The position numbers were made by a program, and so were the translations under genes. 12,521 nucleotides of DNA, from NCBI GenBank assembly GCA_002309035.1, contig DBWT01000084.1:1-12521 (forward strand), read 5' to 3'. Source of the stretch: Caryophanales bacterium UBA1231 (GTDB lineage: Bacteria > Bacillota_I > Bacilli_A > ML615J-28 > CAG-313). The notes beneath the pieces are model-generated. The model saw only the letters and a list, made by a program, of their open reading frames with translations, was not told the origin of the DNA and ran no database searches. Every line of letters begins with the position of its first letter. Within the stretch, counting starts at the first letter, position 1. Positions 1 to 7,256 of the stretch are shown here, in pieces.

Positions 1-95
1 TAATTAATCGACAAGGTGAAGTTGTTGAAAGATTTGCACCTACAGATAAACCTGAGAAGTTTATTGATCGTGTAAAAGAAGAATTAAAAAAATAA
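1..95 (+). CDS. Glutathione peroxidase-like protein, C-terminal end only (partial)
   Basis: The frame entering at base 3 is open to a TAA at 93-95 and gives 30 residues beginning INRQGEVVERF and ending in a lysine-rich tail. The pattern of an I-[ND]-R-x-G-x-V-V-x-R-F-A-P-T turn followed by P-E-K and an amphipathic helix is typical of the last strand and helix of thiol/glutathione peroxidases (GPx, thioredoxin fold), which reduce peroxides in the cytosol. The catalytic cysteine, glutamine and tryptophan lie outside the window, so the family call rests on this short tail alone. A strong terminator follows directly, so this gene ends its own transcript. Another thioredoxin-fold peroxidase is the main alternative. 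Confidence 0.6.
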   Translation, partial: INRQGEVVERFAPTDKPEKFIDRVKEELKK

Positions 96-105
96 AAGTT
101 ATTGT

Positions 106-137
106 TAATACAAGACCATATAAAAGGTCTTGTATTA
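106..137. terminator. Rho-independent terminator after the peroxidase gene
   Basis: A perfect 12-bp stem pairs 106-117 with 126-137 around an 8-nt A/T loop; the core is CAAGACC/GGTCTTG. The 3' side is T-rich and the 5' side A-rich. It lies 10 nt past the stop codon and separates the peroxidase gene from the channel gene. Confidence 0.8.
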
Positions 138-167
138 TTTATGTAAAATCAGCAAAAATGATATTCT

Positions 168-196
168 TTGATTTTTTGCTTAAAGTATGGTAAGAT
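168..196 (+). promoter_or_regulatory. Predicted sigma-A promoter for the ion-channel gene
   Basis: TTGATT (168-173) and TAAGAT (191-196) are separated by 17 nt, close to the sigma-A consensus. The start codon lies 36 nt downstream of the -10 box, with GGAG at 224-227 as ribosome binding site, 5 nt before the ATG. No operator is apparent. Confidence 0.55.
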
Positions 197-232
197 AAAT
201 TGATATAAGTAACAATAAAAAATGGAGTTTTT

Positions 233-2236
233 ATGAAAAAAAGAATTAAAGGGCAAACAAGTAGATTGCGAGTATTTTATTATTCACATCCATATCTTGT
301 AATATTTAATCTATTAATAATTTATAATTTAGTTCTTATTGCTTTAGCCGCATGGTTTATGACATATTTAATGCGGAACGTTGAAGGTAGTTCTGGTATT
401 ACTTGGAGTGCTTTTTTAAAGAATCTTGAGTATTGTACAGTTTTCACAATGAATACAGGAGGTATTTATGATAAAGCTCCTGATAGTGTTGTCATTTTGA
501 AAATCATTTTATCTGTCACACAAATGATTACATTTACAGGTTCTTTAGTTGGTTTAGCTACTTCAATGTTACAAGGTGTGTTTGATAGAAGAGCACATAA
601 TGTTGGAAAGCTGAGACTTAAAAATCACTATGTTATTTTAAATTGGTCTAGTGCTGTTCCTAATTTAATACGTGAATTATCATTTACACCTAAAAAGAAA
701 ATTGTTGTTGTTTTAACACCAAGAAATAGTGATGAAGTTCAAGAACAAATCGATAATATGTTCTTAGAAACAGGAACAGATAAAAAGAACATTACTGTTT
801 TTGTTAAAACAGGTAATCCAAGTTCTAGAAAAGCCTTAAAAGAAATATCTTTAACTAAAGCAAAATCTATAGCATTACTTGTTGATGATAGTAGTGAAGG
901 TTTATCATATGCTAGAGATATTGATACATTTAAGCTTCTAATGAGCATTATCGGTCTAACAAAGAAAGCATCAATTACGATTGAAGCAATTAATGAAGAT
1001 GCGGTAAAAGGCATGGAAAGTCTTATTAAAGCGCATCCTGAACTTGCTGATTTAGAATTAAGTGTTTTCTCAAAAGCCAGTGTTGTTGGTCATGTTCTTG
1101 CCAGATGTGCAATTAATTCATCATATGCAGATCTTTATTATTCAATGCTGACTTATCAAGGTGGAACATTCTATGAAATGTCTTCTAATGATAGTGTTCA
1201 AAATGATCTTCGAAGATATCGTAATGGTATTGTTGTATCTAAATATGAAACAAGTGAAGGTCCTAAATCATTCATTTTAGCATCGAAGCCAGGAATGTAT
1301 GGTAAACGTCACTCAAATAAAGTCAATATTCAAAGTATACCATTTAAGAAAAAACTCAATACTAATGCTTTTTCACTTTTTGTTATTGGTGAAAATGAAA
1401 AATCACAATCAATTATCGATGAAGTAAATGCTTATAAAGAAAGTAAACAAGGTCGAATTGATGTTAAAACATATCCTTTTGATTTTGATTTAGAAAAACT
1501 ATTATTAGATTTAAATAACACTAATAAACGTAAAAAAATCTTAATATTATCACAAGATAGTGCTGATAACGTACAATCACCAAATGTTGATGTCAATGTC
1601 TTTATGACACTTTTACGTCTTAAAGCAAGCAAGAGACTTCCAAGTGATACTGAAATATCTGCTGAACTTTTAGATCAATCTAATAAATCTTCACTTGCTG
1701 CTCTTAATGTAACTAATGTAATTATTTCTAACCAGATGGTTGCATTATACTTAGTTCAACTAATGACTCATCCAAATAATGCATCATTCTATGAATCGAT
1801 TTTATCGAAGAAGACTAATTATCAAAACAATGAATTAGATATTACCGTCAAATATGTTGAAGAATTAATTGATATTAATGAACCACTTGAATTTAATTCA
1901 CGAATTGATTTTATTAATTCCATATATGAAGCAAGTAATCATGATTACATTCCAATTGGCTTTGTTGGTGTCAATGAAAAAGCAGATATTATCGACCAAG
2001 CCAAGAATGTTGTTGGTAATGTCATTGGTTCAGTTGTCAATATTACAAAAAAGACAATTTCATCTATTACTGATATGTCAGCAGCTTTAAATATCGATGA
2101 AATGGGTGCTGAAGAAGTCCAATTAGACATCAATTCAAGAATCATGGTTATTTCAAATCACTTAACGAAAAAAGAAAAAATCACGCTTGAAAAAGGCATG
2201 ATAATGGTTTTAATTGAATATCCACATGAGGGATAA
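233..2236 (+). CDS. CASTOR/POLLUX-type ion channel with RCK-like regulatory domains
   Basis: A 667-residue membrane protein. One hydrophobic helix (about 21-47), a short pore-helix-like stretch (about 60-72) and a second helix (about 88-113) form a two-TM channel module. Two Rossmann/RCK-like halves follow. The first opens at NHYVILNWS (131-139), which matches the N-H-x-x-x-L-x-W-S opening of the cytosolic domain in plant CASTOR/POLLUX and bacterial relatives. The second opens near 380 (SLFVIGENEKS). The stretch ISAELLDQ (475-482), followed by an N-V-I-I-S-N-Q region, resembles the second RCK half of CASTOR. The segment after the pore helix reads FTMNTGGIYD (71-80), not the TVGYG of potassium channels, so ion selectivity cannot be assigned. 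Plant relatives pass calcium or potassium in the nuclear envelope; bacterial members are poorly characterised. It appears to be monocistronic apart from possible read-through into the next gene. Family call good, ion unknown. Confidence 0.8.
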   Translation: MKKRIKGQTSRLRVFYYSHPYLVIFNLLIIYNLVLIALAAWFMTYLMRNVEGSSGITWSAFLKNLEYCTVFTMNTGGIYDKAPDSVVILKIILSVTQMITFTGSLVGLATSMLQGVFDRRAHNVGKLRLKNHYVILNWSSAVPNLIRELSFTPKKKIVVVLTPRNSDEVQEQIDNMFLETGTDKKNITVFVKTGNPSSRKALKEISLTKAKSIALLVDDSSEGLSYARDIDTFKLLMSIIGLTKKASITIEAINEDAVKGMESLIKAHPELADLELSVFSKASVVGHVLARCAINSSYADLYYSMLTYQGGTFYEMSSNDSVQNDLRRYRNGIVVSKYETSEGPKSFILASKPGMYGKRHSNKVNIQSIPFKKKLNTNAFSLFVIGENEKSQSIIDEVNAYKESKQGRIDVKTYPFDFDLEKLLLDLNNTNKRKKILILSQDSADNVQSPNVDVNVFMTLLRLKASKRLPSDTEISAELLDQSNKSSLAALNVTNVIISNQMVALYLVQLMTHPNNASFYESILSKKTNYQNNELDITVKYVEELIDINEPLEFNSRIDFINSIYEASNHDYIPIGFVGVNEKADIIDQAKNVVGNVIGSVVNITKKTISSITDMSAALNIDEMGAEEVQLDINSRIMVISNHLTKKEKITLEKGMIMVLIEYPHEG

Positions 2237-2254
2237 TTGAATAAAAAAATATTA

Positions 2255-2286
2255 TCTAAAATGTGACAAAAAAGTCTAAAACGTGA
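2255..2286 (+). repeat. 12-bp direct repeat, candidate operator
   Basis: TCTAAAATGTGA at 2255-2266 recurs as TCTAAAACGTGA at 2275-2286, 11 of 12 bases identical, with start-to-start spacing of exactly 20 bp (about two helical turns). The copies overlap and follow the predicted -35 box of the downstream gene, which suits a regulator binding one DNA face. No binding protein can be named. Confidence 0.45.
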
Positions 2287-2292
2287 TAAGAT
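2263..2292 (+). promoter_or_regulatory. Predicted promoter for the small 115-residue protein
   Basis: GTGACA (2263-2268) and TAAGAT (2287-2292) are separated by 18 nt. An overlapping GATATA at 2290-2295 is an alternative -10. No terminator is visible after the channel gene, so read-through is also possible. AGGAG at 2321-2325 is the ribosome binding site, 7 nt before the ATG. Confidence 0.45.
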
Positions 2293-2332
2293 ATAGAAGT
2301 AAAGAATAGTATATTTTTAAAGGAGTATTATT

Positions 2333-2680
2333 ATGGAAGAAATTAAAAACCCAATGACAAAAGTTGAAATTGAAGAGTCATCACTTCTTGTAACTAAAGG
2401 TTACGAATACCAAAATAAAGAAGGTAAAACAAGATATACTTTCAATGAAGTATACTTTACTGATGGCGAAAGAGTTTATCGTAAACACACAAGTGAAAAA
2501 GGTGAATTCTATTACAACATTGATTTAATGGACGTTGTTGTTGAAACTTTCAAAACAAAAGATGAAAAAATAGTTTCAAAAACATACCCATTATCTGAAG
2601 TTCCTTATCTAGCAAAATCAGCTGATGAAGTGGATGAAGAAGTTCTTAAAAACTTTTTAAGTTTTAAATTACATCGTTAA
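2333..2680 (+). CDS. Small hypothetical protein, 115 residues
   Basis: I do not recognise a family. The product is soluble, charged and somewhat acidic, with no signal peptide, no membrane helix and no cysteine. The first 75 residues alternate hydrophobic and polar positions with many aromatics (GYEYQNKEGKTRYTF, VYFTDGERVYRK, EFYYNIDLMDVVVETF), suggesting an all-beta fold. The end, from about residue 91, looks helical (SADEVDEEVLKNFLSF). The start is supported by AGGAG 7 nt upstream and a promoter further up. The gene has its own promoter and a strong terminator, so it appears to be a separate transcription unit between the channel gene and the arginine operon. Codon use and composition match its neighbours, and it is very likely a real gene. 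Function unknown. Confidence 0.75.
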   Translation: MEEIKNPMTKVEIEESSLLVTKGYEYQNKEGKTRYTFNEVYFTDGERVYRKHTSEKGEFYYNIDLMDVVVETFKTKDEKIVSKTYPLSEVPYLAKSADEVDEEVLKNFLSFKLHR

Positions 2681-2683
2681 CAA

Positions 2684-2724
2684 AAAGAGATACTAAACAA
2701 TAGTTTTTTGTTTAGTATCTTTTT
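2684..2724. terminator. Rho-independent terminator after the small protein gene
   Basis: A long stem pairs 2684-2700 with 2708-2724 (core GATACTAAAC/GTTTAGTATC, one G-U pair) around a 7-nt loop. It ends in a T-run on the + strand and begins in an A-run, so it could work in both directions. It insulates the arginine operon from upstream transcription. Confidence 0.85.
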
Positions 2725-2735
2725 CATTATTTAGA

Positions 2736-2764
2736 TTGATAATTACTTTGATAAGTGATATAAT
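2736..2764 (+). promoter_or_regulatory. Strong predicted promoter of the arginine deiminase operon
   Basis: TTGATA (2736-2741), a 17-nt spacer and a perfect TATAAT (2759-2764) with an upstream TG at 2756-2757 (extended -10) form the best promoter in the window. AAGGA at 2785-2789 is the ribosome binding site, 8 nt before the ATG. An AT-rich partial palindrome lies at about 2766-2781, but no clear ArgR box, cre site or Crp-like site is visible. Confidence 0.75.
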
Positions 2765-2797
2765 ATTTAAGAATTATTTAAAAAAAGGAATAATAAA

Positions 2798-4021
2798 ATG
2801 AGTAACTTAAATATCAATTCAGAAATTGGTCGACTAAAGAAAGTATTAGTTCATGAACCAGGAAAAGAATTAGAAAATTTAGTACCTAATTCTCTTCAAG
2901 AACTATTGTTTGATGATATTCCATGGCTTCCCCTAGCCAAAAAAGAGCATCAAGCATTTGTCGAAACATTTAAAAAATGTGGCGTTGAAGTAGTATATTT
3001 AGTTGATTTAGTCAGTGAAGCACTAGATATAAGTAGTGATATTAAAAAAGAATTCATCGATGAATTCATCAAAGAAAGTTCTATTTATGGAGAACGTCTA
3101 TCAACAATTGTTAGAAACTATTTATTAGGCTTTAAAGATACTAAAACAATGGTTTTAAAAACAATGGCAGGAATTAAAAAAGAAGAAGTTAAGGAATATA
3201 AACCTTTAAACTTAGCTGATTTAATTGGTGATTTCCCATTCTTAACTGATCCAATGCCTAATTTATATTTCACAAGAGATCCATTTACAGTGATCAATAA
3301 TAATGTTTCACTCCACAAGATGTTTTCAAAAACACGTCGTCGTGAAACAATCTATGCTAAATATATCTTTAAATATCATCCAGAATATAAAGATACTAAA
3401 TTAGTTTACAATCGCGATGCTGAATACAATATTGAGGGTGGAGATATTTTAGTTTTAAATAAACACACATTGATTATTGGTCAAAGTGAAAGAACAACAC
3501 CTTCAGCAATTGAAAAATTAGCTAAAAATGTATTCTTTGAAACACAAACACCAATCGATGATATTTTAGTATTTTCCATTCCTAAGTTTAGAACATTTAT
3601 GCATTTGGATACAATCTTTACACAAGTGGATTATGATAAATTCACAATCCATAAAGAATGTTATCCTCTTTTAAAAGTATTTGAAATTACAAAAGAAGAT
3701 AATCATTTACAAATAATCGAAAGAAAAGAACCATTAGAAATGATTCTTGAAAAGATTATTCAAAAGAAAGTGACATTGATTCCTTGTGGTGGCTTAGACA
3801 AAGTCAATGCTGATCGTGAACAATGGAGCGATGGTTCCAATTGTGTATCGATTGCACCTGGAGAAGTTATCACTTACGAAAGAAATGATATTACTAATGA
3901 AGTATTAAAATCATACAATATAAAAGTTCATGCCATTCCTTCAAGTGAACTATCACGTGGTCGTGGTGGACCAAGATGTATGTGCATGCCATTAATTAGA
4001 GAAGAAATAGAGGAAAAATAA
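2798..4021 (+). CDS. arcA: Arginine deiminase
   Basis: Cytosolic enzyme hydrolysing L-arginine to citrulline and ammonia, first step of the arginine deiminase pathway. The 407 residues equal the usual family length. Family motifs appear in order: an N-terminal [15 protein letters not shown] (8-22), FTRDP (158-162), EGGD (213-216, with the catalytic Glu213), MHLDT (268-272, with the catalytic His269 and Asp271), and the C-terminal [13 protein letters not shown] (387-399) carrying the nucleophile Cys394. The residue two places after the nucleophile is Cys396, where relatives usually have Ser or Thr. The start is fixed by the promoter, the AAGGA site and the conserved N-terminus. It is the first gene of a five-gene operon, with the carbamoyltransferase beginning 1 nt after its stop. 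Function is near certain. Confidence 0.97.
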   Translation: MSNLNINSEIGRLKKVLVHEPGKELENLVPNSLQELLFDDIPWLPLAKKEHQAFVETFKKCGVEVVYLVDLVSEALDISSDIKKEFIDEFIKESSIYGERLSTIVRNYLLGFKDTKTMVLKTMAGIKKEEVKEYKPLNLADLIGDFPFLTDPMPNLYFTRDPFTVINNNVSLHKMFSKTRRRETIYAKYIFKYHPEYKDTKLVYNRDAEYNIEGGDILVLNKHTLIIGQSERTTPSAIEKLAKNVFFETQTPIDDILVFSIPKFRTFMHLDTIFTQVDYDKFTIHKECYPLLKVFEITKEDNHLQIIERKEPLEMILEKIIQKKVTLIPCGGLDKVNADREQWSDGSNCVSIAPGEVITYERNDITNEVLKSYNIKVHAIPSSELSRGRGGPRCMCMPLIREEIEEK

Positions 4022-4022
4022 G

Positions 4023-5027
4023 ATGAAATTAACAGGTAGAAGTTTTTTAACTTTACAAGATTATACAAAAGAAGAAATAGCATTTCTTCTTGATCTAGCC
4101 GCATATCTAAAGAAAGCTAAGAAAGATGGTACAACACCTCAAGATTTAAAAGGTAAAAATATCGTTTTATTATTTGAAAAAGATTCAACAAGAACACGTT
4201 GTGCTTTTGAAGTTTCAGGTTATGACCTTGGTATGAACGTTACATACATCGGTTCTACAGGCTCACAAATGGGTAAAAAAGAATCAATCAAAGATACCGC
4301 AAGAGTTTTAGGTAGAATGTTTGATGGAATCGAATATCGTGGTTTTGAACAAAAAATCGTTCAAGAATTAAGCGATTATAGTGGTAAAGTTGTTTGGAAT
4401 GGTTTAACTAATGAATACCATCCTACACAAATCTTAGCAGATCTTTTAACAATCAAAGAACATTTTGGTCATCTTGAAGGCCTAAAAATGGCTTACTTTG
4501 GCGATGCTCGCTATAATATGGGTAATTCTTTAATGATTGGTGCTGCTAAAATGGGCATGAAGTTTGCTGGGGTTGCACCAAAAGAATTATGGCCAAACGA
4601 AGAATTAGTTAATAGATGCAAAGGTTATGCTTTAGAATCAAATGGTGAAGTTTTATTAACAGAAGATATCAATGAAGGTATCAAAGATGCTGATATCGTT
4701 GTTACTGATGTTTGGGTATCAATGGGTGAAGCAGATTCAGTATGGCAAGAAAGAATTGAAAAGCTATTACCTTACCAAGTTAATAAAGAATTAATGGCTA
4801 AAGCTAAACCAACAGCTATTTTCATGCATTGCCTTCCATCATTCCACAATCTTGAAACAAAGATTGGTATGGAAGTATACAAAAAGTTTGGTTTAAATGG
4901 TTTAGAAGTAACAGAAGATGTTTTTGAAAGCCCACAATCATTAGTTTTCGATGAAGCTGAAAATCGTCTTCATACAATTAAAGCAGTTATTTATGCAACA
5001 TTAAGTGAAAGAGATATCAATTTATAA
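4023..5027 (+). CDS. arcB: Ornithine carbamoyltransferase, catabolic
   Basis: Interconverts citrulline plus phosphate with ornithine plus carbamoyl phosphate. In this operon it would run in the catabolic direction, using citrulline from the deiminase and passing carbamoyl phosphate to the kinase. The 334 residues match the family. The carbamoyl-phosphate loop STRTR is at 55-59, HPTQ at 133-136, DARYNMGNS at 161-169, DVWVSMGE at 229-236 and HCLPSFH at 269-275 with the catalytic Cys270. GAGGA at 4010-4014, inside the end of the deiminase gene, lies 8 nt before the ATG, which points to translational coupling. The name arcB rather than argF is chosen from operon context, since sequence alone does not separate the catabolic from the biosynthetic enzyme. 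Confidence 0.96.
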   Translation: MKLTGRSFLTLQDYTKEEIAFLLDLAAYLKKAKKDGTTPQDLKGKNIVLLFEKDSTRTRCAFEVSGYDLGMNVTYIGSTGSQMGKKESIKDTARVLGRMFDGIEYRGFEQKIVQELSDYSGKVVWNGLTNEYHPTQILADLLTIKEHFGHLEGLKMAYFGDARYNMGNSLMIGAAKMGMKFAGVAPKELWPNEELVNRCKGYALESNGEVLLTEDINEGIKDADIVVTDVWVSMGEADSVWQERIEKLLPYQVNKELMAKAKPTAIFMHCLPSFHNLETKIGMEVYKKFGLNGLEVTEDVFESPQSLVFDEAENRLHTIKAVIYATLSERDINL

Positions 5028-5038
5028 GGTAAAATAAA

Positions 5039-5962
5039 ATGAAAATCGTGATCGCTTTAGGTGGTAATGCTTTAGGGGACAATCCAATCACCCAAAAAGA
5101 AAATGTCAATAAGTGTTTGACAAATCTTTTACCACTAATTAAAGACAATGAAGTTGTTATTACTCATGGTAATGGTCCTCAAGTAGGATTAATCAATTTA
5201 GCATTTGAAGAAGCTCATAAAACAAATGAAAAAGTTTGTCTTATGCCATTCCCTGAATGTGGTTCAATGTCACAAGGCTACATTGGCTTTCATCTTCAAA
5301 ATGCATTACAAAACATATTTATAAAGAACAATATTAATAAACCAGTTGTTAGTTTAGTAACACAAGTTGAAGTAGATCCTCTTGATCCAGCATTCGAAAA
5401 TCCAACAAAACCAATAGGTTCATTTTATACATACGAAGAATCTCTCAACAAACCATATATTATGAAAGAAGATAGTGGCAGGGGTTATCGTCGTGTCATT
5501 GCTTCACCTAAACCAGTTAAGGTTGTTGAAGATAGTATTATTAAAGAAGTTATGAAAAAAGCTATTGTTATTACTGTTGGTGGTGGCGGTATTCCTGTAG
5601 TCTTTAAAAACAATGAATATGTTGGATGTGATGCGGTAATCGATAAGGATTTTGCCTCATCTACTCTAGCATCATCGATCGATGCTGACTTTATGTTAAT
5701 CTTAACACAAGTTGATTGTGCCAAAATCAATTTTAGACAAGACAATGAACAAAACTTAAATAAAATTGGTTTATCTGAAATCATCAAATTAAATGAACAA
5801 GGTCACTTTTTAAAAGGATCAATGAAACCAAAAATTGAAGCAAGTATTGAATTTGTGAAAGAAAGAAAAGAAAGAATAGCTATTATTACATCAATTGATA
5901 AAGCATATGATGCATTCACATATCAAAATGTAGGAACTATTATATATAACGATTATGAATAA
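5039..5962 (+). CDS. arcC: Carbamate kinase
   Basis: Transfers phosphate from carbamoyl phosphate to ADP, releasing carbamate (which breaks down to ammonia and CO2) and yielding the one ATP of the pathway. The 307 residues are full length. Amino-acid-kinase motifs are complete: ALGGNALG (6-13), HGNGPQVG (43-50), RRVIASPKP (151-159), GGGGIPV (181-187), AVIDKDFASSTLA (199-211), GSMKPKI (260-266) and a C-terminal GTII (299-302). The start has AAGG at 5026-5029, 9 nt upstream, overlapping the carbamoyltransferase stop. Its last 8 nt overlap the decarboxylase-like gene, so those two are probably translated in a coupled manner. Function near certain. Confidence 0.96.
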   Translation: MKIVIALGGNALGDNPITQKENVNKCLTNLLPLIKDNEVVITHGNGPQVGLINLAFEEAHKTNEKVCLMPFPECGSMSQGYIGFHLQNALQNIFIKNNINKPVVSLVTQVEVDPLDPAFENPTKPIGSFYTYEESLNKPYIMKEDSGRGYRRVIASPKPVKVVEDSIIKEVMKKAIVITVGGGGIPVVFKNNEYVGCDAVIDKDFASSTLASSIDADFMLILTQVDCAKINFRQDNEQNLNKIGLSEIIKLNEQGHFLKGSMKPKIEASIEFVKERKERIAIITSIDKAYDAFTYQNVGTIIYNDYE

Positions 5963-7247
5963 ATTAACAGAAATAAAAGATGGTCATCTTATTTATTTAG
6001 GTTATGACTTAACAAAGTATGCTGAAGAATACAAAACACCTTTAAAAATATGTTTTTTAGATGTTATTACTAAAAGAGTCAATACTTTAAAAGAAGCATT
6101 CAAAAAAGCTAAAAATCAATTAAATTATCAAGCAGATTTTGTTTATTTAAATGCTAATAAAGCAAATTATGGATACAAAGAAATTGAAACTTCTTTCCAT
6201 TCAGCTGATGGTCTAGAAACATCAAGCTGCTATGATTTAAAACTAACAAAGAAAATCATGGGGAATAGTTCTAAATATTTAGTTTGTAATGGCTATAAGC
6301 TACAAGATTATGTTGATGAAATTATTTCAGCATTTGATAATGGTATGAATATCATCGATGTTATTGATTCTCTTTCAGAATATGAATTGTTAAAGAAAGC
6401 AAACAAAGCAATTCATGTTGGTTTTAGAATTCACATCCCATCAGCATATTCAGTTGGCGAAAATGATCGTTTTGGTTTGATGGATGATGAAGTAGCATAT
6501 ATTTTAGATGATATTAAAAATACTAAATTAGTTTTAAAAATGGTTCACTTCCATCAAAGAGGCTTTGATTACGAAGATGAAAAGTTTGAATACAACTTTA
6601 AATTAGTATTCGAAAAATACTATGTCCCACTCGCTAAAAAATTCAACACTATTGATTCCTTCAACATGGGTGGTGGTACACCACTTCCATTAGATGGTGA
6701 TTTTGATTATGACATGTGGGCTTTAAAGGTTTTATCACTTATTCAATCAATTTCAAAAGCCAATAATATAAAAGAACCATATCTTTTTAGTGAAAATGGT
6801 AAATATTCACAAAAAGATGCGACAGTCACAATTTATAAAGTTGTTGGTAAGAAAAATACAAATAAGTATCCTTGGTTAATTGTTGATGGCAGCTTGCTTA
6901 TAGCAATGCCTGAACATTATGCTTTAGGTGAACCAATCGATGTTGTACCTATCAATGGTTTAGATAAGCCATTTGGTAAATACTGTTTAGCAGGAATAAC
7001 TTGTGATTGTGATGATGTCTTTTTCAACCATGAAAAGGGCTATATTGAATTACCTAACTTAGATAATCAATATATAGCTTTACTTGGTACTGGCTCATAT
7101 CAAAATAGTATGAATGGTAAAGGTGGTGTTCATCACTGCTTATTACCGGAAGAAAAAGATTTAATTATTTATTCAATGAATAATAAAGAAATAGTAGAAG
7201 TTAGAAAACCTCTTCAACAAATTGAAGATATTTTAAAACTTATATAG
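5955..7247 (+). CDS. PLP-dependent fold-III decarboxylase, SpeA/LysA-like
   Basis: A 430-residue cytosolic protein with the alanine-racemase-type barrel plus beta domain of the diaminopimelate/ornithine/arginine decarboxylase superfamily. Landmarks run in the expected order: candidate PLP lysine Lys69 in ANKAN (67-71), GLETSSCYDL (86-95, like GLEAGSKAEL of SpeA), RFGL (172-175), HFHQRG (198-203, where relatives have HFHxGS), the phosphate-binding GGGTPLP (239-245), SENGKY (279-284, like SESGRA of SpeA), CDCDD (350-354), and GSYQNSMNGKGG (380-391, like the GAYQE end of SpeA). It resembles biosynthetic arginine decarboxylase most but is about 200 residues shorter. The start overlaps carbamate kinase by 8 nt with no strong ribosome binding site. 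Arginine, ornithine or a related amino acid is the likely substrate from context; the exact reaction is not shown. Diaminopimelate or carboxynorspermidine decarboxylase remain possible. Confidence 0.75.
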   Translation: MNKLTEIKDGHLIYLGYDLTKYAEEYKTPLKICFLDVITKRVNTLKEAFKKAKNQLNYQADFVYLNANKANYGYKEIETSFHSADGLETSSCYDLKLTKKIMGNSSKYLVCNGYKLQDYVDEIISAFDNGMNIIDVIDSLSEYELLKKANKAIHVGFRIHIPSAYSVGENDRFGLMDDEVAYILDDIKNTKLVLKMVHFHQRGFDYEDEKFEYNFKLVFEKYYVPLAKKFNTIDSFNMGGGTPLPLDGDFDYDMWALKVLSLIQSISKANNIKEPYLFSENGKYSQKDATVTIYKVVGKKNTNKYPWLIVDGSLLIAMPEHYALGEPIDVVPINGLDKPFGKYCLAGITCDCDDVFFNHEKGYIELPNLDNQYIALLGTGSYQNSMNGKGGVHHCLLPEEKDLIIYSMNNKEIVEVRKPLQQIEDILKLI

Positions 7248-7251
7248 GAGG
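7246..7251 (+). promoter_or_regulatory. Consensus ribosome binding site of the peptidase gene
   Basis: AGGAGG begins inside the stop codon of the decarboxylase gene and ends 5 nt before the peptidase ATG at 7257. It is the best Shine-Dalgarno match in the operon and fixes the start. It suggests strong translation of the last cistron. Confidence 0.8.
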
Positions 7252-7256
7252 TATAT

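Noticed and set aside
2765..2785. Possible ArgR box or operator downstream of the arcA -10 (TTTAAGAATTATTTAAA)
   Set aside because: The palindrome is imperfect and fits background AT-richness; a similar stretch lies before an unrelated gene, and no second box is seen.
5485..5787. 100-residue open frame on the - strand inside carbamate kinase
   Set aside because: Antisense to conserved kinase motifs, with no supporting signals.
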